From the NCBI RefSeq assembly GCF_013761175.1, contig NZ_JACDUR010000004.1, positions 496,001-560,000 on the forward strand: a stretch of DNA of 64,000 nt, given 5' to 3'. This document shows positions 8,848 to 16,432 of the stretch, piece after piece. Position 1 is the first letter of the stretch, and each line of letters opens with the position of its first letter. This DNA comes from Nonomuraea soli (GTDB lineage: Bacteria; Actinomycetota; Actinomycetes; Streptosporangiales; Streptosporangiaceae). A program made the translations under genes and the position numbers. The notes below the pieces were generated by a model, which made no database searches, was not told the origin of the DNA, and saw only the letters and a list, made by a program, of their open reading frames with translations.

Positions 8848-11580
8848 ATGAACGGGTTGCTGATCGGACGCTCCGCCGAGCTGGAGGCGCTTGTGCGGGT
8901 GCTCGACGCCGCCGCCTCCGGCGTCGCCGGCACCGCTCTGATCGGCGGCGACGCCGGGATAGGCAAGACCCGGCTGGTGACGGAGCTGTCGGCCGAGGCG
9001 CGCGAGCGTGGCTTCCACGTCCTGGTCGGGCAGTGCGCCGAACTCGGCGACGCCCTGCCGTACCTTCCCCTGATCGACGCCCTGCGCGAGCCGTCCATCC
9101 GCCCGGCCGTCGAGTCGCGGCCGATCCTGCGCGGCGAGGTCCTCGACGGCGGCGGGTCGGGGCTCACCCAGCAGCGGCTGTTCGGGTCGTTGCTGGAGCT
9201 GCTCGGCGAGGTGCAGCCGGTGCTGCTGATCATCGAGGACCTGCACTGGGCCGACCGGTCGACCCGCGACCTGCTGATCTTCCTCAGCCGCATGGTGCAG
9301 CGCGGGCAGGTCTGCGTCGTCGGCACCTACCGCACCGACGACCTGCACCGCCGCCACCCCCTGCGGCCGGTGCTGGCCGAGCTGCAGCGGCTGCCGACGG
9401 TGTCGGCGCTGGAGCTGCGGCCCCTGGGAGCCGACGACATGTCCCGATTCATCGCCTCCTTGGGCGATGCGCCCTCGATGGTGCTCTCCCAGGTCGTCGA
9501 GCGCGCCGAGGGCAACCCCTTCTACGCCGAAGAACTCTTCGCGGCCGCCGCCGAGGGTTCCGGCGAGAGCATGCCCGACGGTCTGGCCAGCCTGCTCATG
9601 TCGCGGGTCGAACTACTGTCGGAAGAGGCGCAGAGCGTGCTGCGCGCCGCCGCCGTCGCCGGGCGCAAGGTCGACGACTCCCTCCTGCGCGAGGTCACGG
9701 GCCTGCGCGTGCCCGAGTTCGAGGAGGCCGTGCGCGAGATCGTCTTCCGCGGCCTCCTGCGCGTCGACGGCTACGGCTACACCTTCCGCCACGCCCTGCT
9801 CCAGGAGGCCGTCTACACCGACCTGCTGCCCGGCGAGCGCACCCGCCTCCACGCCTCCTTCGCCCGCCTGATCACCTCGCCAGCCGAGCTCGCCCACCAC
9901 TTCCTGGCCTCCCACGATCTGGCCGGAGCGCTGTCCGCCTCCGCCCGCGCCGGACGCGAGGCCGAACGCGTCGGAGCCCCCGCCGAAGCCCACCGCCACT
10001 ACGACCAGGTCCTGTCGCTGTGGGACCGCGTCACCGAGCCCGAGGCGCTGGCCGGAGAAGACCGGATCTCGCTGGCCCTGCGCAGCGCCGTCATGGCCGC
10101 TGACAGCGGCGACAACCACCGCGCCGTCACCCAGCTGCGCGCCCTGCCGCCCAGCGCCGAGGTCAACGAACGCCTCTCCTACTACCTCTACGAGCTCCAC
10201 CACGACGGCGCCTCCGTCGAAGCCGCCGAGGAGGCCGTCAGCACCGCCGCCGACGACGCCGTACGCGCCCGCGCCCTGGCGACCCTCGCCCGCTGCCTGG
10301 CCTGGACCTCCCGCCACGCCGAAGTCTCCGACATCGCCGCCAAAGCCCTCGACACGGCCAGGCTCGCCGGAGCCCGCGACGCCGAGACCAGCGCCCTGGT
10401 CACCCTCGCCGTGTACGCCGAGAACGCCGGCGACCACGCCCGCGCCATCGAACTCCTCGACGCCGCCATCGCCCACCCCTCCGGCAACCTGGCCATCGAC
10501 CTGCGGGCCGAATTCATCCGCGCCCGCGTCTCCTACGACAACGGCGACCTGCCCGGCGCCGCCGCCGTCGCCGAACGCGGCATCAAGCGAGCCCACGACA
10601 GCGGGCTGTCCTGGAGCACCTACGGCACCGACCTGCGGTTCCTGCGCTTCCTCGTCCACTACGTGCTGGGCGAGTGGGACCAGGCCGAATCCCTGGCCGC
10701 CTCCTTCGGCGCCCGCGTGGGGCGCGTCTCCGAGGCCATCCTGTCGTCGTTCGCGCTCTTCATCGAGGTCGCCCGCGGCCTGCCGACCGTCGAAGACCGG
10801 CTCACCTGGATCGAGCCCTTCTGGAACGAGCCGATCGCCTCCTACATGTCCCGCGGCCTGGCCGCCGAGCGTGCGCTCTGGCAAGGAGACCCCGACCTCG
10901 CGCTCACCCACGTGCACGCCGTCCTCGACCTGATGGACGGGCCCGACCCGGGCGCCATCCGCATCGCCGCCACCGGACTGTGGGCCCTGGCCGAACTCGG
11001 CCGCACCGACGGCGCCGACGCCCTCATCGCCCAGGCCCGCCTGTCGTTCACCACCGGGCCCGACGGCAAACCCACCGCACTCGGGCCCGAAGGGCGGGCC
11101 TGGATGATGCGCGCCGAAGCCGAATACGCCCGCGTCCACGGCGACCACGACGTCGCCCGGTGGAAGGACGTGGTGGCGGCCTTCGACTACGGGTTCGTGT
11201 ACGAGATCGCGCGGTCGCGCTGGCGGCTCGCCGAGGCCCTCCTGTCGACGGGCGAACGGGACGCCGCGCAGGCCGAGTGGTCGCTCGCCCGGGAGTCCGC
11301 CGCCGGTCTGGGGGCGGCGCCGCTGCTGGAGGCGCTCGAGGAGTTCGGCCGCCGCGCCCGCTTCTCGGCGCGCACCCCGTCGTCGGGCGGCGGGCTGACG
11401 GCCCGGGAGCTGGAGGTGCTGGGCCTGGTGGCGGAGGGGCTGCCGAACCGGGAGATCGCGGAGCGGTTGTTCATCGCGCAGAAGACCGTTTCTGTGCACG
11501 TGTCGAACATCCTGGGGAAGCTGGGGGTGTCGACGCGGGGGCAGGCGGCGGCTGAGGGGCGACGGCTCGGCCTCTTCTGA
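8848..11580 (+). CDS. LuxR-family LAL transcriptional regulator with AAA ATPase domain
   Basis: 910-aa large ATP-binding LuxR regulator. N-terminal ATPase with Walker A GGDAGIGKT (Lys near residue 40) and Walker B LLIIEDLHWAD, a long helical TPR-like middle region, and a C-terminal LuxR HTH (LTARELEVLGLVAEG to HVSNILGKLGV) in the last 65 residues. ATG 8848 lies 7 nt downstream of a CATAGT -10-like element, consistent with a leaderless transcript. Divergent from the LysE exporter. The effector and targets are unknown; such regulators often control secondary metabolism or transport. Confidence 0.93.
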   Translation: MNGLLIGRSAELEALVRVLDAAASGVAGTALIGGDAGIGKTRLVTELSAEARERGFHVLVGQCAELGDALPYLPLIDALREPSIRPAVESRPILRGEVLDGGGSGLTQQRLFGSLLELLGEVQPVLLIIEDLHWADRSTRDLLIFLSRMVQRGQVCVVGTYRTDDLHRRHPLRPVLAELQRLPTVSALELRPLGADDMSRFIASLGDAPSMVLSQVVERAEGNPFYAEELFAAAAEGSGESMPDGLASLLMSRVELLSEEAQSVLRAAAVAGRKVDDSLLREVTGLRVPEFEEAVREIVFRGLLRVDGYGYTFRHALLQEAVYTDLLPGERTRLHASFARLITSPAELAHHFLASHDLAGALSASARAGREAERVGAPAEAHRHYDQVLSLWDRVTEPEALAGEDRISLALRSAVMAADSGDNHRAVTQLRALPPSAEVNERLSYYLYELHHDGASVEAAEEAVSTAADDAVRARALATLARCLAWTSRHAEVSDIAAKALDTARLAGARDAETSALVTLAVYAENAGDHARAIELLDAAIAHPSGNLAIDLRAEFIRARVSYDNGDLPGAAAVAERGIKRAHDSGLSWSTYGTDLRFLRFLVHYVLGEWDQAESLAASFGARVGRVSEAILSSFALFIEVARGLPTVEDRLTWIEPFWNEPIASYMSRGLAAERALWQGDPDLALTHVHAVLDLMDGPDPGAIRIAATGLWALAELGRTDGADALIAQARLSFTTGPDGKPTALGPEGRAWMMRAEAEYARVHGDHDVARWKDVVAAFDYGFVYEIARSRWRLAEALLSTGERDAAQAEWSLARESAAGLGAAPLLEALEEFGRRARFSARTPSSGGGLTARELEVLGLVAEGLPNREIAERLFIAQKTVSVHVSNILGKLGVSTRGQAAAEGRRLGLF

Positions 11581-11640
11581 GGGCATGGGCCTCGCGGTGT
11601 CGTGCGCCTTCGGCGCTTGGGGCTCGGGCTCCCCTGATTG

Positions 11641-11712
11641 GGGGGCCTAGCCCCCCCAAGGCCCCCTGCCGGGGGCCTTCCGGCCCCCGGACCCCCGGTC
11701 GTTGCCGGGGGT
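11641..11712 (+). terminator. Cluster of GC hairpins downstream of the LAL gene
   Basis: Several adjacent inverted repeats: GGGGG/CCCCC around 11641-11657, a 9-bp stem with a TGCC loop at 11658-11679 (AAGGCCCCC/GGGGGCCTT), and an 8-bp stem at 11691-11712 (ACCCCCGG/CCGGGGGT). No T-run follows, but GC hairpins without T-tracts are common as actinobacterial terminators. It lies 60 bp after the LAL stop and faces the convergent response-regulator gene, so it may act in both directions. Confidence 0.6.
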
Positions 11713-11949
11713 GGAGGGGATGGTGGTGGGGCGCCTGGATGGGGCTTGGGGGTGTCTGCAGGGGACGACGTAGTGGGTCTGCTTATGGGTTGCGGTGAAT
11801 TGAGCGATGTCGCCCGTTGCCCGTTGCCCGTTGCCTGAGCTTCGGCGCGCTCGTTGGCCGATGCCGGGCTCTTGGGCGCCCGCGCTGACGCTGTCAAATC
11901 GCCCGCCACTTGCTCGGCATTCGCCTGCACGGGGAGGGCGGCCTTGGGC

Positions 11950-12113
11950 TGCGTGCAGCCTCGAGCCTGCGCGCAGTCTTGGGTCTGCGCGCGGCCTGGG
12001 GTCTGCGTGCGGTCTTGAGTTTGCCTGCGGTCTCAAGTCCTGCGTGCGGCTTTGGGTCTGCCTGCGGTCTCAAGCCCTGCGTGCGGCCTCGAGCCTGTGT
12101 TGCGGCCCTGAGC
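11950..12113. repeat. Degenerate minisatellite, about nine 18-bp units
   Basis: Successive units of the form TGCGTGCGGTCTTGGGTC, with variants such as TGCCTGCGGTCTCAAGTC and two units one base longer, fill 164 bp. Just upstream (11812-11832) a 7-bp unit GCCCGTT is repeated three times. All six frames can be read as low-complexity peptides, but none has a ribosome site or other support as a gene. The 590 bp between the LAL stop (11580) and the response regulator stop (12171) otherwise hold only the hairpins at 11641-11712. Confidence 0.8.
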
Positions 12114-12170
12114 GCCATGCGCGCCCGACGAGCACCCGTGCCCGACACGCCAACTGCCTGAGGGCCGAGC

Positions 12171-12569
12171 TCAGACTCTCCGCCGCTCCGGCCCCATGGC
12201 CGCCAGATCCCTCACGATCTGGATCAGCTCCGCCGGATCGAACGGCTTCGTAAGATACGCGTCCACCCCGGCCCCCAGCCCGCGACGCTTGTCGTCGTCC
12301 TGCGCCCTGGCCGTGATCAGCACCACCCGGATGTGCCTTGTCTCCTCATCCGTCCTGAGCCTGGTGGCCGTCACCCACCCGTCGAGGTGCGGCATCATCA
12401 CGTCAAGCGTGATGACATCCGGCATGACGTCGAGCACCCGCTCCAGACAGTCCTGCCCGTCGGTCGCCTGCTCGACGTCGAACCCCTCCATCGTCAGGTT
12501 GACCGCGATCAGCTGACGGATCACTTCGTCGTCGTCGACAACCAGCACCTTGCCCAATACCTCGCCCAC
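12171..12569 (-). CDS. Single-domain response regulator (CheY-like receiver)
   Basis: 132-aa stand-alone receiver domain: acidic pair in VLVVDDDEV, phospho-acceptor Asp in VITLDVMMPHLDGW, conserved Thr/Ser region VVLITARAQ and Lys in LTKPFDP. No output domain, so it should act by protein-protein contact with a kinase or other partner. GTG 12569 was chosen because it gives a normal short lead (MGEVLGKVLVVDDDE); the frame is open further upstream to an ATG at 12683, which would run almost into the tRNA gene. No histidine kinase gene adjoins it. Confidence 0.87.
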   Translation of the reverse strand: MGEVLGKVLVVDDDEVIRQLIAVNLTMEGFDVEQATDGQDCLERVLDVMPDVITLDVMMPHLDGWVTATRLRTDEETRHIRVVLITARAQDDDKRRGLGAGVDAYLTKPFDPAELIQIVRDLAAMGPERRRV

Positions 12570-12684
12570 GGCCGCCAAGCTAACCCCTGGAGAGGGGGTC
12601 ACGTGCGGTTTTCGTTGGATGTGGGGGTGGTGGATTAAGGGCGTGCAGAGTGGTGGGGGATTGCTGATAGCCTTGTTCCGCATC

Positions 12685-12756
12685 GCTCCCGTAGCTCAGG
12701 GGATAGAGCACCGGCCTCCGGAGCCGGGTGCGCAGGTTCGAATCCTGCCGGGAGCA
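12685..12756 (+). tRNA. tRNA-Arg (anticodon CCG)
   Basis: Full cloverleaf: acceptor GCTCCCG/CGGGAGC, D-arm GCTC-8-GAGC, anticodon arm CCGGC-CTCCGGA-GCCGG with anticodon CCG (reads CGG), 4-nt variable loop, T-arm GCAGG-TTCGAAT-CCTGC and discriminator A at 12756. The CCA end is not encoded. Confidence 0.97.
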
Positions 12757-12763
12757 CTTGAGA

Positions 12764-12823
12764 GCGCCAACGTGAACGGGCGGGACTTCGTGAGATCGAA
12801 GTCCCGCCCGTTCACGTTGGTGC
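12764..12823. terminator. Long perfect inverted repeat downstream of tRNA-Arg
   Basis: Arms 12767-12789 and 12798-12820 are perfectly complementary over 23 bp (CCAACGTGAACGGGCG... inverted) around an 8-nt loop; with a wobble the stem extends to about 26 bp (12764-12823). It starts 8 nt after the tRNA 3' end and ends 20 nt before the next start codon. It could terminate the tRNA transcript, though it is much longer than a usual terminator and has no T-run. Confidence 0.7.
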
Positions 12824-12842
12824 CGGTCCGTAAGCTCTGATC

Positions 12843-14888
12843 ATGTCCAGCATCGAAGAGCTCGTCATCACCCGCCGCCTGCGTGTCCCCGTCGACAGCC
12901 GGGCGGTCGGCGACGGCGAGGCTGCTACGCGGCAGCTGGACGCGGCGCTGCTCAGCGTGGGCTTCGCCTGCTCGCCCGCCCTGCTTCTGCGTCTGGCCGG
13001 GCTGCCCGGCGAGCAGGTGATCGATCTGGGTGTGAGAGTCCTCGCGGCGGTGCGGCGCCTGGTGGGCGATCATGTGCGGCACAACGTGTACTTCGTCGAC
13101 TTTCCGGCCGACGTCCCGGAGACGGTGGACTTCTGGGCGTCCCTGATGCGCGAGACCGTGCCCACGTTCAACCTGCTCGACCTGCCCGGATACGGGCGCT
13201 ATCAGCACACCTTCGCCGACCTGGTGACCGCGCACGGTGAGTTCGTGGCGACGGCGGGTGACCGGGTGACCGTGCTGCAGGTGGGCGGCACGCTCCAGGA
13301 CGAAGCTCGTGAGCTCTACCTGTCGCTGGCGGGGTCGGAGGTCCCGTTGGCGGCGGAGGATCTGGCGGCGTTGCGGATGCTGGCCGCTTTCTGTCCTGGG
13401 GAGACGCCGTCCAGGATCCCGGTGCGGGAGAACCGGGCGGTCGTCAACGAGGTGCGACTGGCGGCCGGGCTGCCCTTGGCCGTCGACACGGTGACGGATG
13501 TCCTGCGGCTGGCCTGCGCCTGTTCGGGCGGGGACGTCACGCTGGTCACCCCTGCCCGGTTTCGTTCCTTCCGCCGCCCTGAGCGCCGTGTTCTGCTGGC
13601 GGCCCTGGACGCGATGAAGCCGAGCAAACACGCCGACGTCCTGCGCCACCGGGAGCAGTGGAAGCGTCTGGGTGAGCGGCTGCACCCTCACGAGTACCCG
13701 CAGTTCCCTCGGGCCGCCGAGCTCTTCGAGGTCGCCAGGGGGGTGCGCCAGGTTCGCAGCATTGAGGGCAGGGTGGAGCTGGCCCTGACCGCGGGCCGTA
13801 CAGAGGAAGCCGCCGGACTGCTGGAGCGGACGCCGGGTGCGCTGCTGCGACGGCTGGACCACCTGTTGCGTGCGGGCGGCGGCTCCGCCGTACTGAAGGC
13901 GGCGGAGAGGGCCGCTCCCGACGTGTCCGGGCGCGTGCTGCTCTCCCTGCGCGAGCATCTGCAGAACCGGCTCGCGCCCGCGGACCGGACGTTCACCAAC
14001 CGGTACGGCAGGGCATGGACGACCGCCGACACACGCCAGCCGCTGGACGAGGGGATTCTGGCCCACGTGCTGGCCATGCTCGACGCCGAGATCGCCTCGC
14101 GGCTGCCCGATCCTGGCGAGCTGGTCGTCGATCCCGATGTGATCGACGTGGCGTTGCCGTTGTCGGGCAAGGCGGTCGCGCCCGGGCTCGGGATGCTGCC
14201 GCGCGGGTCGGTGTCGCGGGTCGACGGGGAGGTGCTGCGGTTCTTCGTGCACTGGCGGGAGACCTCGCAGCGGACCGACTACGACTTGTCGGCGCTCATG
14301 CTGGACGCTTCCTTCGAGCGCCCGACGCAGATCTCGTGGACGAACTACCGCAGCAGCTTCGCCACGTATTCGGGGGATTTGACCGAGGCTCCCGAAGGGG
14401 CGTCGGAATTCATCGACCTCAAACTCGGAAAGGCCGACAAGTCAGTCATCATCCCGCAGGTGAACATTTATGCGGGCGAGGAGTTCAATGAGGCGGCCGA
14501 GGCCTTCTTTGGCTACATGAGCAGGGATTCGACGCAGAAGGGCCTGCCATTCGAACCGCGAACCGTCCGAGCCAAGTCCGATCTGCGGGGATCTGGAAGG
14601 ATCGCCCTTCCGCTGGTCTTCCTGCGAGGTGACGATGGGGGCTGGCGGGCCAAGTGGTTGCACCTCTATCTGCGTGGATATCCATCCTTCAACCAGGTTG
14701 AGGGTAATCGCGTCAGCACGTCGCAACTGGTCCGTTCGATTGTGGAGCGCCGCTATCTGACCGTCGGCTATCTGGTCGGCCTGCTGCGTGAGAAGGCGTC
14801 GGGACAGGGACAGGTCACTCGCATCGGGCTCGACCCGTCCGCGGGCGGCTACACCCCTTCCACGCTGCACGAGCTGATCCCCGCCTGA
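12843..14888 (+). CDS. Large protein with C-terminal TerD-like domain
   Basis: 681-aa soluble protein. The first two thirds are helical and contain VYFVDFPADVPETVDFW near residue 90, similar to what I recall of the MXAN_6230/SCO0854 family. From about residue 460 the sequence resembles TerD/CABP domains: FFVHWRETSQRTDYDLSALML, ISWTNYRSS, a YSGDLTEAPEGASEFIDL stretch and acidic residues suited to Ca2+ binding. TerD-type proteins are linked to tellurite/stress response and to membrane-associated metal-sensing complexes; the function here is unknown. ATG lies 6 nt after TAAGCT (12831-12836), suggesting a leaderless mRNA. The last third has slightly lower GC. Confidence 0.8.
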   Translation: MSSIEELVITRRLRVPVDSRAVGDGEAATRQLDAALLSVGFACSPALLLRLAGLPGEQVIDLGVRVLAAVRRLVGDHVRHNVYFVDFPADVPETVDFWASLMRETVPTFNLLDLPGYGRYQHTFADLVTAHGEFVATAGDRVTVLQVGGTLQDEARELYLSLAGSEVPLAAEDLAALRMLAAFCPGETPSRIPVRENRAVVNEVRLAAGLPLAVDTVTDVLRLACACSGGDVTLVTPARFRSFRRPERRVLLAALDAMKPSKHADVLRHREQWKRLGERLHPHEYPQFPRAAELFEVARGVRQVRSIEGRVELALTAGRTEEAAGLLERTPGALLRRLDHLLRAGGGSAVLKAAERAAPDVSGRVLLSLREHLQNRLAPADRTFTNRYGRAWTTADTRQPLDEGILAHVLAMLDAEIASRLPDPGELVVDPDVIDVALPLSGKAVAPGLGMLPRGSVSRVDGEVLRFFVHWRETSQRTDYDLSALMLDASFERPTQISWTNYRSSFATYSGDLTEAPEGASEFIDLKLGKADKSVIIPQVNIYAGEEFNEAAEAFFGYMSRDSTQKGLPFEPRTVRAKSDLRGSGRIALPLVFLRGDDGGWRAKWLHLYLRGYPSFNQVEGNRVSTSQLVRSIVERRYLTVGYLVGLLREKASGQGQVTRIGLDPSAGGYTPSTLHELIPA

Positions 14889-14969
14889 TACCGTCGCATG
14901 GGTGAGGCCATGGGAGGGCTTCCTTCTCACATCTCTGTAAGCCAGCTCTCCCGCTTTCCTCGCATTCAC

Positions 14970-15073
14970 GGTGGGCGCGGCCATTCGGGTGCTTCCTTCT
15001 CTCCTGGTTCGATTCCAGGAAGGCCCTTCCGGGCCTTCTGGCGGTTCTAGCGCCCGAGCCCTCCGCGCCCACC
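14970..15073 (+). ncRNA. Candidate structured RNA element upstream of the SWIM gene
   Basis: An 11-bp perfect outer stem (14970-14980 with 15063-15073) encloses a second 7-bp stem (14986-14992 with 15050-15056, one G-U) and two hairpins: a tRNA T-arm-like one, CCTGG-TTCGATT-CCAGG (15003-15019), and an 8-bp one with a TTCC loop (15019-15038). An 11-mer (GCTTCCTTCTC) inside it also occurs 73 bp upstream at 14918. No complete tRNA cloverleaf can be drawn. It may be a small RNA, a leader element or a tRNA-derived remnant; expression is not shown by the sequence. Confidence 0.3.
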
Positions 15074-15106
15074 GAAATTGTCGGCGGCGTTCCTTACCCT
15101 CCAGGC

Positions 15107-16432
15107 ATGACCACAGCGACGCAGGCGTATTCCTACGCCGCGCCCTCCTCCCTCACCGCCGGTCACCTGGGCTTTTCCACCTCAGGTGGCGCCGGGCTCG
15201 CGCCCCGCTTCTTCAGCGGCGTGATCACCCAGCCCGCTCCCGCCGCCGCCGCCCTGTTGGGGGTGGCCGACGTGGCGATGACCCGCTACCACCAGCCGAG
15301 GCCGGGCTGGACCCGCGACCCGGTGGTGACGTGCGGGGGAGACCGGCTGCGCTTCGAGTCCTTCTCCGCGTGCGGCGGGGTCTACGCCCGGCTCGACCTG
15401 CTCGGTCCCGCCCTCGATGGCGAGGTCTTCGACCGCGGCACCACCAACGTCGACGTCAACCCGCCCCTGCGGGTGGCGCTCGCCCGCGTGGGCGCCCGCG
15501 ACGGCCTCCACCTGGGCGTCGGCGCCGACGAGCTGACCGTCACCACGCTCGACGGCGCGGTGGTGGAGAAGAAGGTGCCCCTGCCCGAGCGATGGCTGCG
15601 CGGCTTCGCGGAGGTGCAGGTCATCGCGGCGGGCATGGACCAGCGGGCCGAGCTGACCGGCGTCTCGGCGGTGCGGTTCCTCCGCTCCCTGCCCAAGCGC
15701 GCCGCCGCCGATCTCTGGGCCGTCCCCGCCGCCCGCGACCTGCGTGTCTCGGACCACCCCTCGGCCGGCGCCGTCCATCTGGCGGGCGTCGGACGGCTCG
15801 CCACGCTCATGCCGCTCCTGCGCTTCGCGAAGGCTCTCAGGGTGTACGGCCCGGCGGGCGGTTCGTCGTCGGCCGCTTCGAGTGCCTGGGAGCTCGAACT
15901 TCCTGGAATGCGCTACACGCTGGTGCTGTCCCCCGAACGATGGCGGGGGTTCTCCGGCGAGGGCGCGTCGCTGCTCGACCTGGCGGGGGAGGAGACGGAG
16001 GCCGACGCCGACGTGGTGGGCATGCTCCTCAACTACGAGCCCGAGGTCGAGACGGGCCTGCTGGCCGACCGCGCCGGGTTGCCCGTCTCCCGGGTCCGCG
16101 CAGCCCTCACCCAGCTGGGCATGGCGGGGCGCGTGGGGTACGACCTGGGAGAAGCTGCCTACTTCCACCGCGAGCTGCCCTACGACCGGGAGCATGTGCG
16201 CGAGCTGCATCCGCGGCTGAGCTCGGCGCGTGCCCTGGTGGCCGCGGGCGCGGTGCGCCTGCTGGGTGACCGGGCGCTGGTGCGGACCGACGGTGGGGTG
16301 CGGGAGGTGGTCCTGGCCGACGGGTCGTGCACCTGCCCGTGGTGGTGGGATCACCGGGGCTCACGCGGACCGTGCAAGCACGTGCTCGCCGCCGGGATCG
16401 CCGCCAAGACCCTCGTGGAGAGCACCCCGTGA
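15107..16432 (+). CDS. SWIM zinc finger protein
   Basis: 441-aa protein ending in a SWIM finger with ligands C-x-C-x(n)-C-x-H in CTCPWWWDHRGSRGPCKH (last 40 residues). The rest is a mixed alpha/beta region with a winged-helix-like segment around residues 290-350 (ADVVGMLLNYEPEVETGLLADRAG). SWIM fingers bind DNA or protein. ATG 15107 follows TACCCT by 6 nt. The stop overlaps the next gene's GTG (GTGA), so the two proteins are probably made in fixed ratio and may work as a complex. Confidence 0.88.
   Translation: MTTATQAYSYAAPSSLTAGHLGFSTSGGAGLAPRFFSGVITQPAPAAAALLGVADVAMTRYHQPRPGWTRDPVVTCGGDRLRFESFSACGGVYARLDLLGPALDGEVFDRGTTNVDVNPPLRVALARVGARDGLHLGVGADELTVTTLDGAVVEKKVPLPERWLRGFAEVQVIAAGMDQRAELTGVSAVRFLRSLPKRAAADLWAVPAARDLRVSDHPSAGAVHLAGVGRLATLMPLLRFAKALRVYGPAGGSSSAASSAWELELPGMRYTLVLSPERWRGFSGEGASLLDLAGEETEADADVVGMLLNYEPEVETGLLADRAGLPVSRVRAALTQLGMAGRVGYDLGEAAYFHRELPYDREHVRELHPRLSSARALVAAGAVRLLGDRALVRTDGGVREVVLADGSCTCPWWWDHRGSRGPCKHVLAAGIAAKTLVESTP

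Noticed and set aside
9613..11586. 657-aa open frame antisense to the LAL gene
   Set aside because: A high-GC shadow frame: low-complexity Gly/Val/Gln composition, no domain, and the plus-strand LAL protein is unmistakable.
11950..12113. CRISPR array
   Set aside because: Units are directly tandem with period 18 and no spacers; no cas genes nearby.
14954..15026. Second tRNA gene ending with the T-arm at 15003-15019
   Set aside because: No acceptor, D-arm or anticodon arm can be paired on the 5' side.
12685..15073. Integrative element using tRNA-Arg as attachment site
   Set aside because: No integrase, no second copy of the tRNA 3' end, and neighbouring genes look chromosomal; the T-arm-like hairpin at 15003 does not match this tRNA.
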